Position numbers and translations under genes: made by a program. 64,000 nt of DNA from Bradyrhizobium diazoefficiens USDA 110 (lineage in GTDB: Bacteria; Pseudomonadota; Alphaproteobacteria; Rhizobiales; Xanthobacteraceae), in assembly GCF_000011365.1 (NCBI RefSeq), contig NC_004463.1:2714001-2778000 (forward strand). The letters run 5' to 3'. How positions within the stretch are numbered: the first letter of the stretch is position 1; each line of letters opens with the position of its first letter. This document shows positions 1-9,700 of the stretch, in pieces. The notes under the pieces are model-generated. The model was not told where the DNA came from. It made no database searches and saw nothing but the letters and a program-made list of their open reading frames with translations.

Positions 1-1263
1 CTCGGCGACGGCGAGTTTCTCGTCTCCGCCTCGCCCGAGATGTTCGTGCGTTCGGACGGCCGCCGCGTCGAGACCTGCCCGATCTCGGGCACCATCGCGC
101 GCGGCACCGATGCGATCGGCGATGCCGAGCAGATCCGCCAGCTCCTGAATTCGGAGAAGGACGAGTTCGAGCTCAACATGTGCACCGACGTTGATCGCAA
201 CGACAAGGCGCGCGTCTGCGTCCCCGGCACCATCAAGGTGCTGGCGCGCCGGCAGATCGAGACCTACTCAAAACTGTTCCACACCGTCGACCACGTCGAG
301 GGCATGCTGCGTCCCGGCTTCGACGCGCTCGATGCCTTCCTCACCCATGCCTGGGCCGTCACCGTGACAGGTGCGCCGAAGCTCTGGGCGATGCAGTTCG
401 TCGAGGATCACGAGCGGTCGCCGCGGCGCTGGTATGCGGGTGCGATCGGCGCGGTGAATTTCGACGGCAGCATCAATACCGGCCTCACCATCCGCACCAT
501 CCGCATGAAGGATGGTCTCGCCGAGGTGCGCGTCGGCGCCACCTGCCTGTTCGATTCCGATCCCGCTGCCGAGGACCGCGAATGCCAGGTCAAGGCGGCG
601 GCGCTGTTCCAGGCGCTGCGCGGCGATCCGCCAAAACCGCTCTCGACCTTTGCGCCCGATGCGACCGGAAGCGGCAAGCGGGTGCTGCTGATCGACCACG
701 ACGACAGCTTCGTGCACATGCTCGCCGACTATTTCCGCCAGGTCGGCGCCAGCGTCACCGTGGTCCGCTATGTGCATGCGCTCGACATGCTCAAGCAGAA
801 GAGGTGGGATTTGCTGGTGCTGTCGCCCGGCCCGGGCAGGCCCGAAGATTTCGGGATCAGGAAGACGATCGATGCGGCGCTGGAGAACAAGCTGCCGGTG
901 TTCGGCGTCTGCCTCGGCGTGCAGGCGATCGGCGAATATTTTGGCGGCGAGCTCGGCCAGCTCACGCATCCCGCCCACGGCCGGCCCTCGCGGGTGCAGG
1001 TGCGCGGCGGCCGCCTGATGCGCAATTTGCCGAGCGAGATCGTGATCGGCCGCTATCACTCGCTCTATGTCGAGCGCGACAGCATGCCGGAGGTTTTGTC
1101 CGTCACCGCCAGCACCGAGGACGGCGTCGCTATGGCGCTGGAGCACAAGACCCTGCCGGTCGCGGGCGTGCAATTCCACCCGGAGTCGCTGATGTCGCTC
1201 GGCGGCGAGGTGGGCTTGAGGATTGTCGAGAACGCGTTCCGGCTGGATGCGCGTGTTGATTGA
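1..1263 (+). CDS. trpE(G): anthranilate synthase TrpE(G) fusion, 5' truncated by window edge
   Basis: Converts chorismate plus glutamine to anthranilate, the first step of tryptophan synthesis. The frame is open from base 1, so the start lies upstream; about 420 residues are visible. They hold the end of the chorismate-binding domain, with SASPEMFV near the window start and the conserved VTGAPKLWAMQF stretch. A complete class I glutamine amidotransferase domain follows, with the oxyanion motif SPGPGRP, the nucleophile Cys in GVCLGVQ and the HPES motif. Fusion of both subunits in one chain is the usual rhizobial form. The apt start codon follows nine bases after the stop, so the two may be co-transcribed. 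Any trp leader lies outside the window. Confidence 0.95.
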   Translation, partial: LGDGEFLVSASPEMFVRSDGRRVETCPISGTIARGTDAIGDAEQIRQLLNSEKDEFELNMCTDVDRNDKARVCVPGTIKVLARRQIETYSKLFHTVDHVEGMLRPGFDALDAFLTHAWAVTVTGAPKLWAMQFVEDHERSPRRWYAGAIGAVNFDGSINTGLTIRTIRMKDGLAEVRVGATCLFDSDPAAEDRECQVKAAALFQALRGDPPKPLSTFAPDATGSGKRVLLIDHDDSFVHMLADYFRQVGASVTVVRYVHALDMLKQKRWDLLVLSPGPGRPEDFGIRKTIDAALENKLPVFGVCLGVQAIGEYFGGELGQLTHPAHGRPSRVQVRGGRLMRNLPSEIVIGRYHSLYVERDSMPEVLSVTASTEDGVAMALEHKTLPVAGVQFHPESLMSLGGEVGLRIVENAFRLDARVD

Positions 1264-1272
1264 GAGGCACCA

Positions 1273-1812
1273 ATGACCTTTGACCACGACCTGAAGGCGA
1301 GCGTTCGCACCATTCCCGACTATCCCAAGCCGGGGATCATGTTCCGCGACATCACGACCCTGCTCGCGGATGCGCGCGCATTCCGCCGCGCCGTGGACGA
1401 GCTCGTGAACCCCTGGGCCGGCAACAAGATCGACAAGGTCGCCGGCATGGAGGCGCGGGGCTTCATCATCGGCGGCGCGGTGGCGCACCAGCTCTCCGCC
1501 GGCTTCGTGCCGATCCGCAAGAAGGGCAAGCTGCCGCACACCACTGTGCGCATCGCCTATTCGCTGGAATACGGCATCGACGAGATGGAGATGCATGTCG
1601 ACGCCATCCAGCCCGGCGAGCGTGTCATCCTGGTCGACGACCTCATCGCCACCGGCGGCACCGCGGAAGGTGCGGTGAAGCTGCTGCGCCAGATCGGCGC
1701 CAATGTCGTCGCCGCCTGCTTCATCATCGACCTGCCCGAGCTCGGCGGCGCCGCCAAGCTGCGCGCCATGGACGTGCCGGTGCGCACGCTGATGACGTTC
1801 GAGGGGCATTGA
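1273..1812 (+). CDS. apt: adenine phosphoribosyltransferase
   Basis: Salvages adenine with PRPP to give AMP in the cytoplasm. The 179-residue protein has the normal family length. The PRPP-binding motif [13 protein letters not shown] is at residues 118-130, and the substrate-site loop [10 protein letters not shown] is near residue 59. The ATG follows a GAGAGG ribosome-binding site. It sits nine bases behind trpE(G), probably read from the same transcript. A perfect hairpin after the gene separates it from the convergent gene downstream. Confidence 0.97.
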   Translation: MTFDHDLKASVRTIPDYPKPGIMFRDITTLLADARAFRRAVDELVNPWAGNKIDKVAGMEARGFIIGGAVAHQLSAGFVPIRKKGKLPHTTVRIAYSLEYGIDEMEMHVDAIQPGERVILVDDLIATGGTAEGAVKLLRQIGANVVAACFIIDLPELGGAAKLRAMDVPVRTLMTFEGH

Positions 1813-1873
1813 GCGACGGCGGGCGCAGGATATCGCCCGGGTAAATTCTGGTCGGTGCAGGCCGAGGACGGGC

Positions 1874-1902
1874 TTCACCTCTCCCCGCTGGGGAGAGGTG
1901 AA
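1874..1902. terminator. 13-bp perfect hairpin between convergent genes
   Basis: TTCACCTCTCCCC and its exact reverse complement are separated by GCT. The hairpin lies between apt (+) and the minus-strand ATPase gene, so it can act as a two-way terminator, although neither side has a long T run. The core also resembles a widespread Bradyrhizobium intergenic palindrome, so it may be a repeat copy used as a terminator. Confidence 0.6.
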
Positions 1903-1926
1903 CACCGAGTTCGCCGGCCGAGTGCT

Positions 1927-2598
1927 CTACGACCGCTGCAGGATCAGGCTGAGCTCGAGCTCCCGGAACGCGAGGTAGTTGCGCCGGGTCCACTGGTGCA
2001 GCTCGGTGGAGGCGTCCTTCTCCTGGCGCAGGTAGCCGGTGAAGGAGAAGTTGAGCCGGTCGATATAGGTCTTGAGGAAGCCGGGCAGGGCGGGGAGGCG
2101 GAACAGCCGGCCGCCTGCCATCGCGGCGGGCAGCTCGCCGCGGACGACGTATTCGTTGTCCACCGTGATCAGGTTCATCCGCGGGATCTGCTCGCGCAGC
2201 ATCTCATGGGCGCGGGCCGAGACGCGGTCGGTGTCGGCCACGAACAGGATCTGTGGTGCGACGTGGCGGCGGGCCGCCTCCTTCAAGAGGCCGATCTCGT
2301 CGGCCATCTTGAAGAACTCGTCGAAGGCGTGGAAGCCGAGGTCGATCACCTTGGCAACCCCGTCATCGACGATGACGCGGTCCATCAGCTGCATCTTGCC
2401 GTAGGTGTCGATCACGTCGGCCGTCTCGGTGATCTTCGGCAGATAGTCGAGCAGCGACGGCTCCTTCAGGTTGACGTCGAAGGCCGCGACGTTGCCGTTC
2501 TTGAGCAGCAGGAACTCGCTCAACAGCCGCGCCAGCAGCGTCTTGCCGACCTGCGGGCGGGGCGAGCAGATGATGTAGACGGGTGTCGCGGGCATCAC
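1927..2598 (-). CDS. P-loop ATPase, MinD/ParA-like, unknown role
   Basis: A 223-residue protein with a Walker A-like loop close to the N-terminus (SPRPQVGKTLLARLL, about residues 12-26). A following AFDVN segment resembles the switch region of the SIMIBI (MinD/ParA/CobQ) class. It lacks the KGGxGK form of the loop that its neighbour has. The gene is 59 bases downstream of the other ATPase gene on the same strand, suggesting one operon. I recognise the fold class only; nothing visible (no TM segment, no membrane-targeting helix of the MinD type) fixes a function. A chromosome-partitioning or protein-positioning role would be a guess. Confidence 0.75.
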   Translation of the reverse strand: MMPATPVYIICSPRPQVGKTLLARLLSEFLLLKNGNVAAFDVNLKEPSLLDYLPKITETADVIDTYGKMQLMDRVIVDDGVAKVIDLGFHAFDEFFKMADEIGLLKEAARRHVAPQILFVADTDRVSARAHEMLREQIPRMNLITVDNEYVVRGELPAAMAGGRLFRLPALPGFLKTYIDRLNFSFTGYLRQEKDASTELHQWTRRNYLAFRELELSLILQRS

Positions 2599-2657
2599 GA
2601 ACTATTATCTGAGCGAACTCACCGCCCAATCCAGCCGTATCAGCCCGGACTCCGCAA

Positions 2658-3410
2658 CTATTTTTCGCTGCTGCGGGCGCCGGGCTTTGAACCGACGATG
2701 TCGGTCAGGCGGATGCGGTCGAACTCGCTCCAGACATTGGCCAGCCAGTGCCGGACATAGCCGCGCAGCACGAAGGAGTAGTTGGCGGCCTCGTCGTTGA
2801 TGCCCTTGTTGGCGACGAATTTCAGGAACGGGACGGAGGAGACCTCGACCTGCTCATAGGCCATTTCGTTGAGCTTGGGGATGGTCAGCTCGGTGGCGTC
2901 CTTGATGCGGTGGAAGTAGGAATTATAGGTCGCCTGGTCCCACTGGAAGAACTGGGTGTCGTTGATGAAGTTCTTGACCAGGAAATATTTTGCGCCGGTC
3001 ATGAAATTCGCGGTCTCGGCGATTTCGTCCAGCGAGGCGATCGAGGGGCCGAGGATGTGGAACACCGCGAAGGTGATCTGCCCGGCCTTGGCGGCGTCGA
3101 GGAAACCGATGTCGCGCAGCGAGGCGAGCGCCGGGGAGAGCAGGCCGGCGCGGACGTCGATCACTGTGACCGACGGGCTGGTCGCGTTGAGCGTATCGAA
3201 GATCTTCATCTGATCGGCCGTCGTCGTCATGTCGACGATCTCGGTGATGCCAGGATGGAAGCGCTTCAGCGTTCCGCGCGGGGATTCCGTGTCGAAGGCG
3301 CGGGTCGGCACGTTGTTGGCGGAAAAATAATCGAGCAGGGTGCGCGATACCGTGGTCTTGCCGACCCCGCCCTTGTCCGCGCCCACCACAACCACTGCCG
3401 GCTTTGCCAT
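2658..3410 (-). CDS. ParA/MinD-family ATPase with deviant Walker A
   Basis: A 250-residue protein opening with GADKGGVGKTT (about residues 10-20), the deviant Walker A motif of ParA/MinD/CobQ ATPases. TRAFDTESPRG follows, then VTVIDVRAG at the Walker B-like position. No DNA-binding N-terminal domain is present, so it is the short ParA type. No ParB-like gene is adjacent. The next gene on the same strand encodes a second P-loop protein, which suggests the two act as a pair. Role unknown; not the canonical chromosomal parA, which would be expected next to parB and gidB. Confidence 0.8.
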   Translation of the reverse strand: MAKPAVVVVGADKGGVGKTTVSRTLLDYFSANNVPTRAFDTESPRGTLKRFHPGITEIVDMTTTADQMKIFDTLNATSPSVTVIDVRAGLLSPALASLRDIGFLDAAKAGQITFAVFHILGPSIASLDEIAETANFMTGAKYFLVKNFINDTQFFQWDQATYNSYFHRIKDATELTIPKLNEMAYEQVEVSSVPFLKFVANKGINDEAANYSFVLRGYVRHWLANVWSEFDRIRLTDIVGSKPGARSSEK

Positions 3411-3595
3411 TGCTGTCCCCTAACGCGCGCCTCCGATCGCGAGGTCGCAATCGGCCGGGCCCCAAATCGATGTCCCGAGTCTGCTGTTGGGCGCGAACAT
3501 GGCAGAAACAAGGGAGAATTCAATTCCGCAGGCCCCGGTTGCGGCAATTCCCGAGGTTTTTCCAGATTGTCGTGAAACTGGCCATGGGCGCGCGC

Positions 3596-4810
3596 TTAAT
3601 GGCGGCCCCAGGGCCCCATGGGATTCCCGATCGGGTTGCCGGCCGTGGTTCCGGAGGGGCTGGGCGCTGGTACGGGCGGCGGATTGGCCGGGCCGGCTGC
3701 GTCGCCCCATGGTCGCTGCGACAGCGGCGGCGGGGCGTCCTGCGGGGCTCCCTGCGCCTCGGGCTGTTCCGTCTCGTCGGTCGGGTCCGGCAGCGGACCT
3801 GGATCATGGCCGCCAGCGAACTTGACCAGCGCGTCGACCCGGGACTGCACCGACGGGTGGGTCGCAAACAGATCGGCAAAACCCTCGCGCGGATTGTCGA
3901 CGCAGAGCTCCATCACCGCGGAGGTCGCGCCTGGCAGCTCGCCGCGGTTCTCGATCTTGCGCAGCGCCGAGATCATGGCATCAGGGTCTTTCGTCAGCTC
4001 GACGGAGCCAGCGTCGGCGAGATATTCGCGCGAGCGCGACAGCGCCAGCTTCACCACCTGCGACATCAGCCAGGCCACCACGATCAGCACGACCGCGATG
4101 ATGATGACGATCACGGCGCCGCCCCCCGAGTTCTTGCTGTCGCTCGACGACGAGGACGACCGCGACGACGACGAACCCGAGGACCATGAGCCGCCGGAGT
4201 TCCAGCTCAAATTCGTGAACAAGCGGAAGAACAACTCGCCGAAGAAGCCGACCACGCCGGCGATGATGACGGCGACCACCATGAGCTGCACGTCGCCGTT
4301 CTTGATGTGGGTCAGCTCGTGGCCCAGTACCGCCTCGATCTCCTTGTCGTTCAGGGCGTTGAGGAGGCCGGTGGTGACGGTGATCGAATATTGCCGCGGG
4401 TTGAGGCCGGTCGCGAACGCGTTCAGCGCCGGGCTTTCCATGATCTTCAGCTTCGGCATGGTGATGCCGCGCGAGATGCAGAGGTTTTCGAGCAGATTGT
4501 AGAGCCGCGGCTCCTCCTTCCGGGTGACGTCGTGTCCGCCGGTCACGGCATCGATCATCGACTGGTGGAAGAAATAGGCGATCACGACCCAGACCGCCGT
4601 CACGACCGTCGCAACCGGCGCGGCGACTTTCAGGTCTAGGAAGGCGTGGCTCAGGTAGAAGGCGACGGTCTCATTGCCGTTGATGACGACTTCGGCGACC
4701 AGCGCGCCGGCATAGACCAGCACATAGACCAGCGCGAACAGGCCGGCGAGCAGCAGCATCGAACGTAACTTGTTCGAGGCGATGTGCGTGTAGAGACCAT
4801 ACGCGGCCAT
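3596..4810 (-). CDS. M48 family zinc metalloprotease, HtpX-like
   Basis: A membrane-bound zinc endopeptidase of 404 residues. The zinc motif HELTH is at residues 164-168, and REYLADAGSVELT near 261-273 supplies the third ligand. Hydrophobic segments are around 17-40, 63-81, 176-197 and 231-250. A serine-rich linker lies at about 203-228, and a proline-rich tail fills the last 50 residues, so it is longer than E. coli HtpX. It lies downstream of lemA on the same strand, an association seen in many bacteria; a palindromic repeat fills the gap. Family members take part in membrane-protein quality control; that role is inferred here. Confidence 0.9.
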   Translation of the reverse strand: MAAYGLYTHIASNKLRSMLLLAGLFALVYVLVYAGALVAEVVINGNETVAFYLSHAFLDLKVAAPVATVVTAVWVVIAYFFHQSMIDAVTGGHDVTRKEEPRLYNLLENLCISRGITMPKLKIMESPALNAFATGLNPRQYSITVTTGLLNALNDKEIEAVLGHELTHIKNGDVQLMVVAVIIAGVVGFFGELFFRLFTNLSWNSGGSWSSGSSSSRSSSSSSDSKNSGGGAVIVIIIAVVLIVVAWLMSQVVKLALSRSREYLADAGSVELTKDPDAMISALRKIENRGELPGATSAVMELCVDNPREGFADLFATHPSVQSRVDALVKFAGGHDPGPLPDPTDETEQPEAQGAPQDAPPPLSQRPWGDAAGPANPPPVPAPSPSGTTAGNPIGNPMGPWGRH

Positions 4811-4829
4811 GGCTGCTTCCGTTAGCTCC

Positions 4830-4930
4830 CGTCATTCCGGGGCAGGCCGCAGGCCTGAACCCGGAATCCAGAGCTTAGTGTCTCAGGCGAGGTTCCGGGT
4901 TCGCGTCTTCGACGCGCCCCGGAACGACAA
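4830..4930. repeat. intergenic palindromic repeat, CATTCCGGGG family
   Basis: An imperfect inverted repeat starting CGTCATTCCGGGGC and ending CGCCCCGGAACGAC, with inner arms AACCCGGAATC and TTCCGGGTTCG. It fills the lemA / M48 protease gap and could fold in the polycistronic RNA. Other copies of the family in this window are at 6643, 24303, 42594, 55758 and 58990. Confidence 0.8.
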
Positions 4931-4955
4931 AGATGAGAAACCGGTCACGCGACAA

Positions 4956-5516
4956 TCAGAACTTCACCTGAGGCGCGGCCTCGACCTCGGTGCGGCTGGC
5001 GCCGAGATCGAAGAAGTCCTTCTTGGTGAAGCCGAACATGCCGGCGAACAATGCGGCCGGCATCTGCTGGATGCCGGTGTTGTATTCCTGGACCGCGCTG
5101 TTGAAGAAGCGGCGGCTCGCCGCGATCTTGTTCTCGAGGTCGGAGAGCTCGCTGGCGAGCTGCTGGAAGTTGGCGTTGGCCTTGAGGTCGGGATAGGCCT
5201 CCGACAGCGCGATCAGCCGGCCGAGCGCGCCGGAGAGCTGGTTCTCGGCGGCGGACACCTGCGCCGGGCCTTGCGCCGACATCGCCGAATTGCGTGCCTT
5301 GATGACGTCGTCGAGGGTGCCGCGCTCATGCGAGGCGTAGCCCTTCACCGTCTCGACTAGGTTCGGGACCAGGTCGTGGCGTTGCTTGAGCTGCACGTCG
5401 ATATCGGCAAAGGCCTGGCCCACGCGCTGGCCCAGCGCCACCAGGCGGTTGTAGGCGCTGAAGGCCAAGAACACGAGGACGACGATGACGCCGAGAACGA
5501 TCCAGCCGGTCGACAT
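4956..5516 (-). CDS. lemA: LemA family protein
   Basis: A 186-residue protein with one N-terminal membrane segment (about residues 4-22). The LemA signature follows: YNRLVALGQRVGQAFADIDV, then QLKQRHDLVPNLVETVKGY. The rest is predicted long helices, in keeping with the family's helical bundle. Function of LemA proteins is poorly known; they often occur beside M48 proteases, as here, and may modulate them or be substrates. Normal length, and the ATG follows an AGGAG site (the reverse strand reads CTTCAGGAGTTCTCC). Confidence 0.92.
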   Translation of the reverse strand: MSTGWIVLGVIVVLVFLAFSAYNRLVALGQRVGQAFADIDVQLKQRHDLVPNLVETVKGYASHERGTLDDVIKARNSAMSAQGPAQVSAAENQLSGALGRLIALSEAYPDLKANANFQQLASELSDLENKIAASRRFFNSAVQEYNTGIQQMPAALFAGMFGFTKKDFFDLGASRTEVEAAPQVKF

Positions 5517-5654
5517 GGAGAACTCCTGAAGGGGATTTAAGGCGGGCGCAGCCTAGACCAAAATGGCGCAGGGCGAGAGCCCCGGCGCAGAGGGGAGGTA
5601 AGGCTTGGTCGGATCAGGAACCATCCGAGTTCAAGGCAAAAGCGCCGATCGAGG

Positions 5655-6638
5655 TTAACTTTCGGCAATGACGGCGTCGCCCCAGCGCCAGCGCCGGGCA
5701 CTTGCATAGGCGGCCTTGTCGCGCCGTGGGATCTTGGCGAGTCCGACATCGTCCCCGGTGCAAAGCTTCGCCGTGATTTCGGCCTTGCCGACATCCGGCG
5801 GCGCCAGCACGCGGGCGGCGCGCGTCGCGGGCGGCGTGCGGGTCAGGGCGACGTAGATGAAGCGCTCGTCCTCGAACGGCACGTCGGCGCCCTTGATCTG
5901 GCGGTGGGCCTGGGAGCGCGGCAGGCGCTGGGAGAAATGGCACCAGTCGGGCGCAATCAGCGGGCATGGCCTTTCGTGCGGGCAGGGCGCGGCGACGTAA
6001 GCGCCGGCTGCGATCATCTGCTGGCGCAGCGCGAGGATGCGCGCGTAGCCGGCCGGCGTGCCGGGCTCGATCACGACCAGCGCATGGCGCGCTTTCGCCC
6101 ACATCGTTTCCGCGAGTTTGCGTTGATCGGCCTCACCGAGCTCGCCGATGATGTAGCTTGCGACGACGAGATCGGCTGGCGAGACCTCGGCAAGGTTGCC
6201 GCCGGCATCGCCGGGCAAATAGCGGCAGCCCGCCAGACGCGTGCTGTCATGCGCGAGTTCGAGGGCAAGCCGGCTCAGGGTGGCGTTGGCGTCGAGCAGG
6301 GTGAAGTCCTGCAGCGAGGGAAACGCCTCCGCGGCGGCCCAGCTTGCGGTGCCTGGACCTGCGCCGACGTCGAGCAGCGTCACCGGGGCGAAGTCCGGCG
6401 CGATCTCGGTCAGCGCATTCAGGCTCGCCGCCACCGCCGCGTAGGTGGCCGGCATCCGCGCCAGCGCATAGGCGAGCGCATCGGCTTCGGACTTGATCGT
6501 GCCGGAGCCGCCGCCGGCGCGATAGGTGTTCGAGATCTTCTGGGAGCGCTGTGCCGCGTCGCTGCGCGAAAAGCCCTGGAGCTTGCCGTCGAGGGCGGCC
6601 TTTAGCTCAGCGGGAAGCGTGGGCGAGATCATTTTCAT
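5655..6638 (-). CDS. Rsm22-like small-ribosomal-subunit methyltransferase
   Basis: A 327-residue SAM-dependent methyltransferase-like protein of the Rsm22 family, whose members are linked to small-subunit rRNA or assembly. The SAM-binding loop LLDVGAGPGTASW is at residues 88-100. Three cysteines (219, 225, 233) in CPHERPCPL and DWCHFSQRL match the family's metal or Fe-S ligand region, and a conserved LPRSQAHRQ segment follows. It sits downstream of smc on the same strand, an arrangement common in Rhizobiales. A second ATG two codons in is equally possible as start. Confidence 0.85.
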   Translation of the reverse strand: MKMISPTLPAELKAALDGKLQGFSRSDAAQRSQKISNTYRAGGGSGTIKSEADALAYALARMPATYAAVAASLNALTEIAPDFAPVTLLDVGAGPGTASWAAAEAFPSLQDFTLLDANATLSRLALELAHDSTRLAGCRYLPGDAGGNLAEVSPADLVVASYIIGELGEADQRKLAETMWAKARHALVVIEPGTPAGYARILALRQQMIAAGAYVAAPCPHERPCPLIAPDWCHFSQRLPRSQAHRQIKGADVPFEDERFIYVALTRTPPATRAARVLAPPDVGKAEITAKLCTGDDVGLAKIPRRDKAAYASARRWRWGDAVIAES

Positions 6639-6642
6639 TCGC

Positions 6643-6732
6643 CGTCATTCCGGGGCGCGCGGAGCGCGAACCCGGAATCTAGAGATGGTGGCGCCAGATT
6701 CCGGGTTGCTGCGCAGCGCCCCGGAATGACGG
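6643..6732. repeat. intergenic palindromic repeat, CATTCCGGGG family
   Basis: Starts CGTCATTCCGGGGCGCGCGG and ends GCGCCCCGGAATGACGG, with inner arms AACCCGGAATC and GATTCCGGGTT. It fills nearly all of the smc / rsm22-like gap. Confidence 0.85.
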
Positions 6733-6741
6733 CCAAAAACG

Positions 6742-9700
6742 TCACGCCACGTTCTGGTCGAGAATGTCCACCGCCTCTGAGAGGCTCACCGACACGAGTT
6801 GCGAGACGCCGCGCTCGGCCATGGTGACGCCGAACAGGCGGTTCATCCGCGCCATCGTGATCGGGTTGTGCGTGATGATGATGAAGCGCGTGTCGGTCGA
6901 GCCGGTCATCTCGTGCAGCAGGTTGCAGTACCGTTCGACGTTGTGGTCGTCGAGCGGTGCGTCGACTTCGTCCAGCACGCAGATCGGCGAAGGATTGGTG
7001 AGGAACACGGCGAAGATCAGCGCCATCGCGGTCAGTGCCTGCTCGCCGCCCGAGAGCAGCGACAGTGTCTGCGGCTTCTTGCCCGGGGGCTTGGCGATGA
7101 TTTCGAGGCCGGCCTCCAGCGGGTCGTCGCTCTCGATCAGGTGCAGTGCGGCCTCGCCGCCGCCGAACAGCTCGACGAACAGGCGCTTGAAGTGGTTGTT
7201 GACGACCTCGAACGAGGTCAGGAGGCGCTCGCGCGCTTCCTTGTTGAGGCTCTGGATGCCCTGGCGCAGCCGCTTGATGGCTTCGACGAGGTCGTCGCGC
7301 TCGGTGACGAGGCCGGTGTGCTGGGTCTCGACCTCGCGCAGCTCTTCCTCGGCGCGCAGGTTGACTGCGCCGAGGCGCTCGCGGTCGCGGCGCATCTTTT
7401 CGAGGTCTTCCTCGATGTCGTGCAGCGGCGGCAGCTCCGCGCCGGGCTCGATCTCGGCAAGGCCGGCGACGGCCTGCGGCTCGACCTCCAGCATGTCGCG
7501 GATCTCGCGCTCGATGTCCTCGAGCCGGCGCCGCGCGCCTTCCATGCGCTCCTCGGCGCGGGCGGTGGCCTCGCGGGAGCTGGAGAGCGCCTCGAGCGTC
7601 AGCTTCGCGACGCGGTCGGTCTCCGCCATCGCGCTTTCCGCGGTGGCGAGCGCGTCGGCGGCCATGCGGCGGTCGTTTTCCGCGTATTCGATCTCGGTGA
7701 TCAGTGCGCTGCGCTTCTCTGCGAACACGGCGGGGGCGTTTTCGAGCTCGCTGCGCTCGATCGTGAGTTCGGCGATGCGGGCCTGGATGGTGTCGATGTG
7801 GGAGGCCGCGCTCTCCTTGCGGTTCTGCCACTCGGTGCGCTCGGCGAGGATTGCCTGCACGCGGCGGTCGGCCAGCTCGGCCTCGCGCGCCAGCGCCTGC
7901 GCCTCGGCGCGGACCTGGGCGGCCATGCGGCGATGGGCTTCGATGTCGCTGCGGACGGCGGCGAGACGGGTCTCGGTGTCTTCGCTCGACGGCAGCTCGC
8001 TGATGCCGGCCTCGGCGTATTCGTAGGCGGCTTCGGCCTCGGCGCGGTCGGCGGCGAGACGGCTGTGCGCTTCCGACAGCGTCGCCTTGCGCGCGGCGTG
8101 GCGGCTGATCTCGCGCTCGGCCGTGGCATGGCGCTCGCGCGCGACGTTCAGCTCGCGCTGCGCGGCGCGCCAGGCTTCGCGGCTCGCGCCTTCGGTGCTG
8201 GCCGCAATCTGCAGTTCGGACTCGGCATTCTCCAGCGCCTGGCGCTTGATCTGCGCGTCGATGCGGGCCTGCTCCAGCTCGTTCTCGATGTCGACGAGGC
8301 GCGCGCGCTCGGCAAGGCGGCGTGCGGCGCCGGTCGGGGCGTGGGCCGCCGCGACGAAGCCGTCCCAGCGCCAGACGTCGCCCTCGGGCGAGACCAGCCG
8401 CTGGCCGGTCTTGAGCTGCGAGACCAGCTCGGCGCCGCGCTCGCGCGGCACCACGCCGATCTGCGCCAGGCGGCGGGCCAGCTCGGCCGGGGCCTGCACA
8501 TGGTTCGCGAGCGGCACCACGCCTTCGGGCAGCTCCGGATCGCCGTCGGTCTCGCCGACATTGGTCCAGCGCATCGGCGCCGACGGGTCGATCGGCGCAT
8601 CGAGATCGTCGCCGAGCGCGGCGCCGATGGCCTTTTCAAACCCCTTGTCGACGGTGATGCCGTCGATGATCGGCGGCCACAGGTTCTTGGTTTCGCCGTT
8701 GACGATCTTGGAGATCGTGCGCGCCTCGGTCTCGAGCCGCTGCACGCGCTTGTCGGCTTCGTTCAGCGGCGAGCGCGAGGATTCCAGCGTCTGGCGCGCG
8801 GCGACGTGCGCGGCTTCGCTCGCCTGCGCCGCGGCCTCCGAGGCCGCCAGCGTCTGCTCGGCGGTCTCGACCGTCGCGGTCAGCTCGTCGAGGTCGCCGA
8901 AGCCGCCCGTTTCATCGGCAAGCTTCTGCTCCTCGGCGGTGACGTTCGCGATCTCCTGGTCGAGCCGGGCGAGCTTGTCGCGGTGGGTGCGGACATTGGC
9001 TTCGAGCTGGTTGCGCTTGGCGGTGAGGTCGGCGAGCGCCGTGGTGAGCTCGGCGAACTGCTGCTCGGTTTCGGTCAGCACCGCCTCGGCTTCGCCGACG
9101 CGCTCGTCGACGCCGGAGCGCTTCTCGACGCGCGACTTGATCTCTTCCTTCAGCTCGGCGTCTTCGCTGTCGAGGCGCTGGAGCGCGACGTCGGCGTCCA
9201 TGGTTTGTTGCTGAGCACGGGAAATGTCGCCTTCGAACTGGGCGAGGCGGCGTTCGAGCTCGGCGACGCGCTCCTTGGCGCGCTCTTCCTCGCGGTCGAG
9301 CAGTTCGCGGGCATTGGTCAGGCGCTGGAGCCCGGCCGCGGCGCGCGCCTCGGCATCGCGCAGCGCCGGCATCTCGGCGGCGCGGATCGCCTGGATGCGG
9401 GCGGCTTCGGCCTGGTGCTGGGTGCGCTCGGCCATCTCGCGCACGGCAAGATCGTGGGTCTGGCCGGATTCGTTGACGTCGGCATGGGCGCCGATCCAGC
9501 GCAGATGGAACAGGGTGGCTTCGGCCTTGCGGACCTTGGCGGCGACCTCGCGATAGCGCACGGCCTGGCGGGCCTGCTTCTTCAGGCCTTCCATCTGGCC
9601 GGAGAGCTGGCCGATCACGTCCTCGACGCGGGTGAGGTTGGTTTCGGCGGCCTTCAGCCGCAGCTCGGCTTCGTGGCGGCGGGCATGGAGACCCGCGACA

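Noticed and set aside
268..1905. A 545-codon minus-strand frame opposite trpE(G) and apt
   Set aside because: Both plus-strand genes are complete in motifs; the antisense product has none and is His/Ala/Arg-rich, typical of shadow frames in GC-rich DNA.
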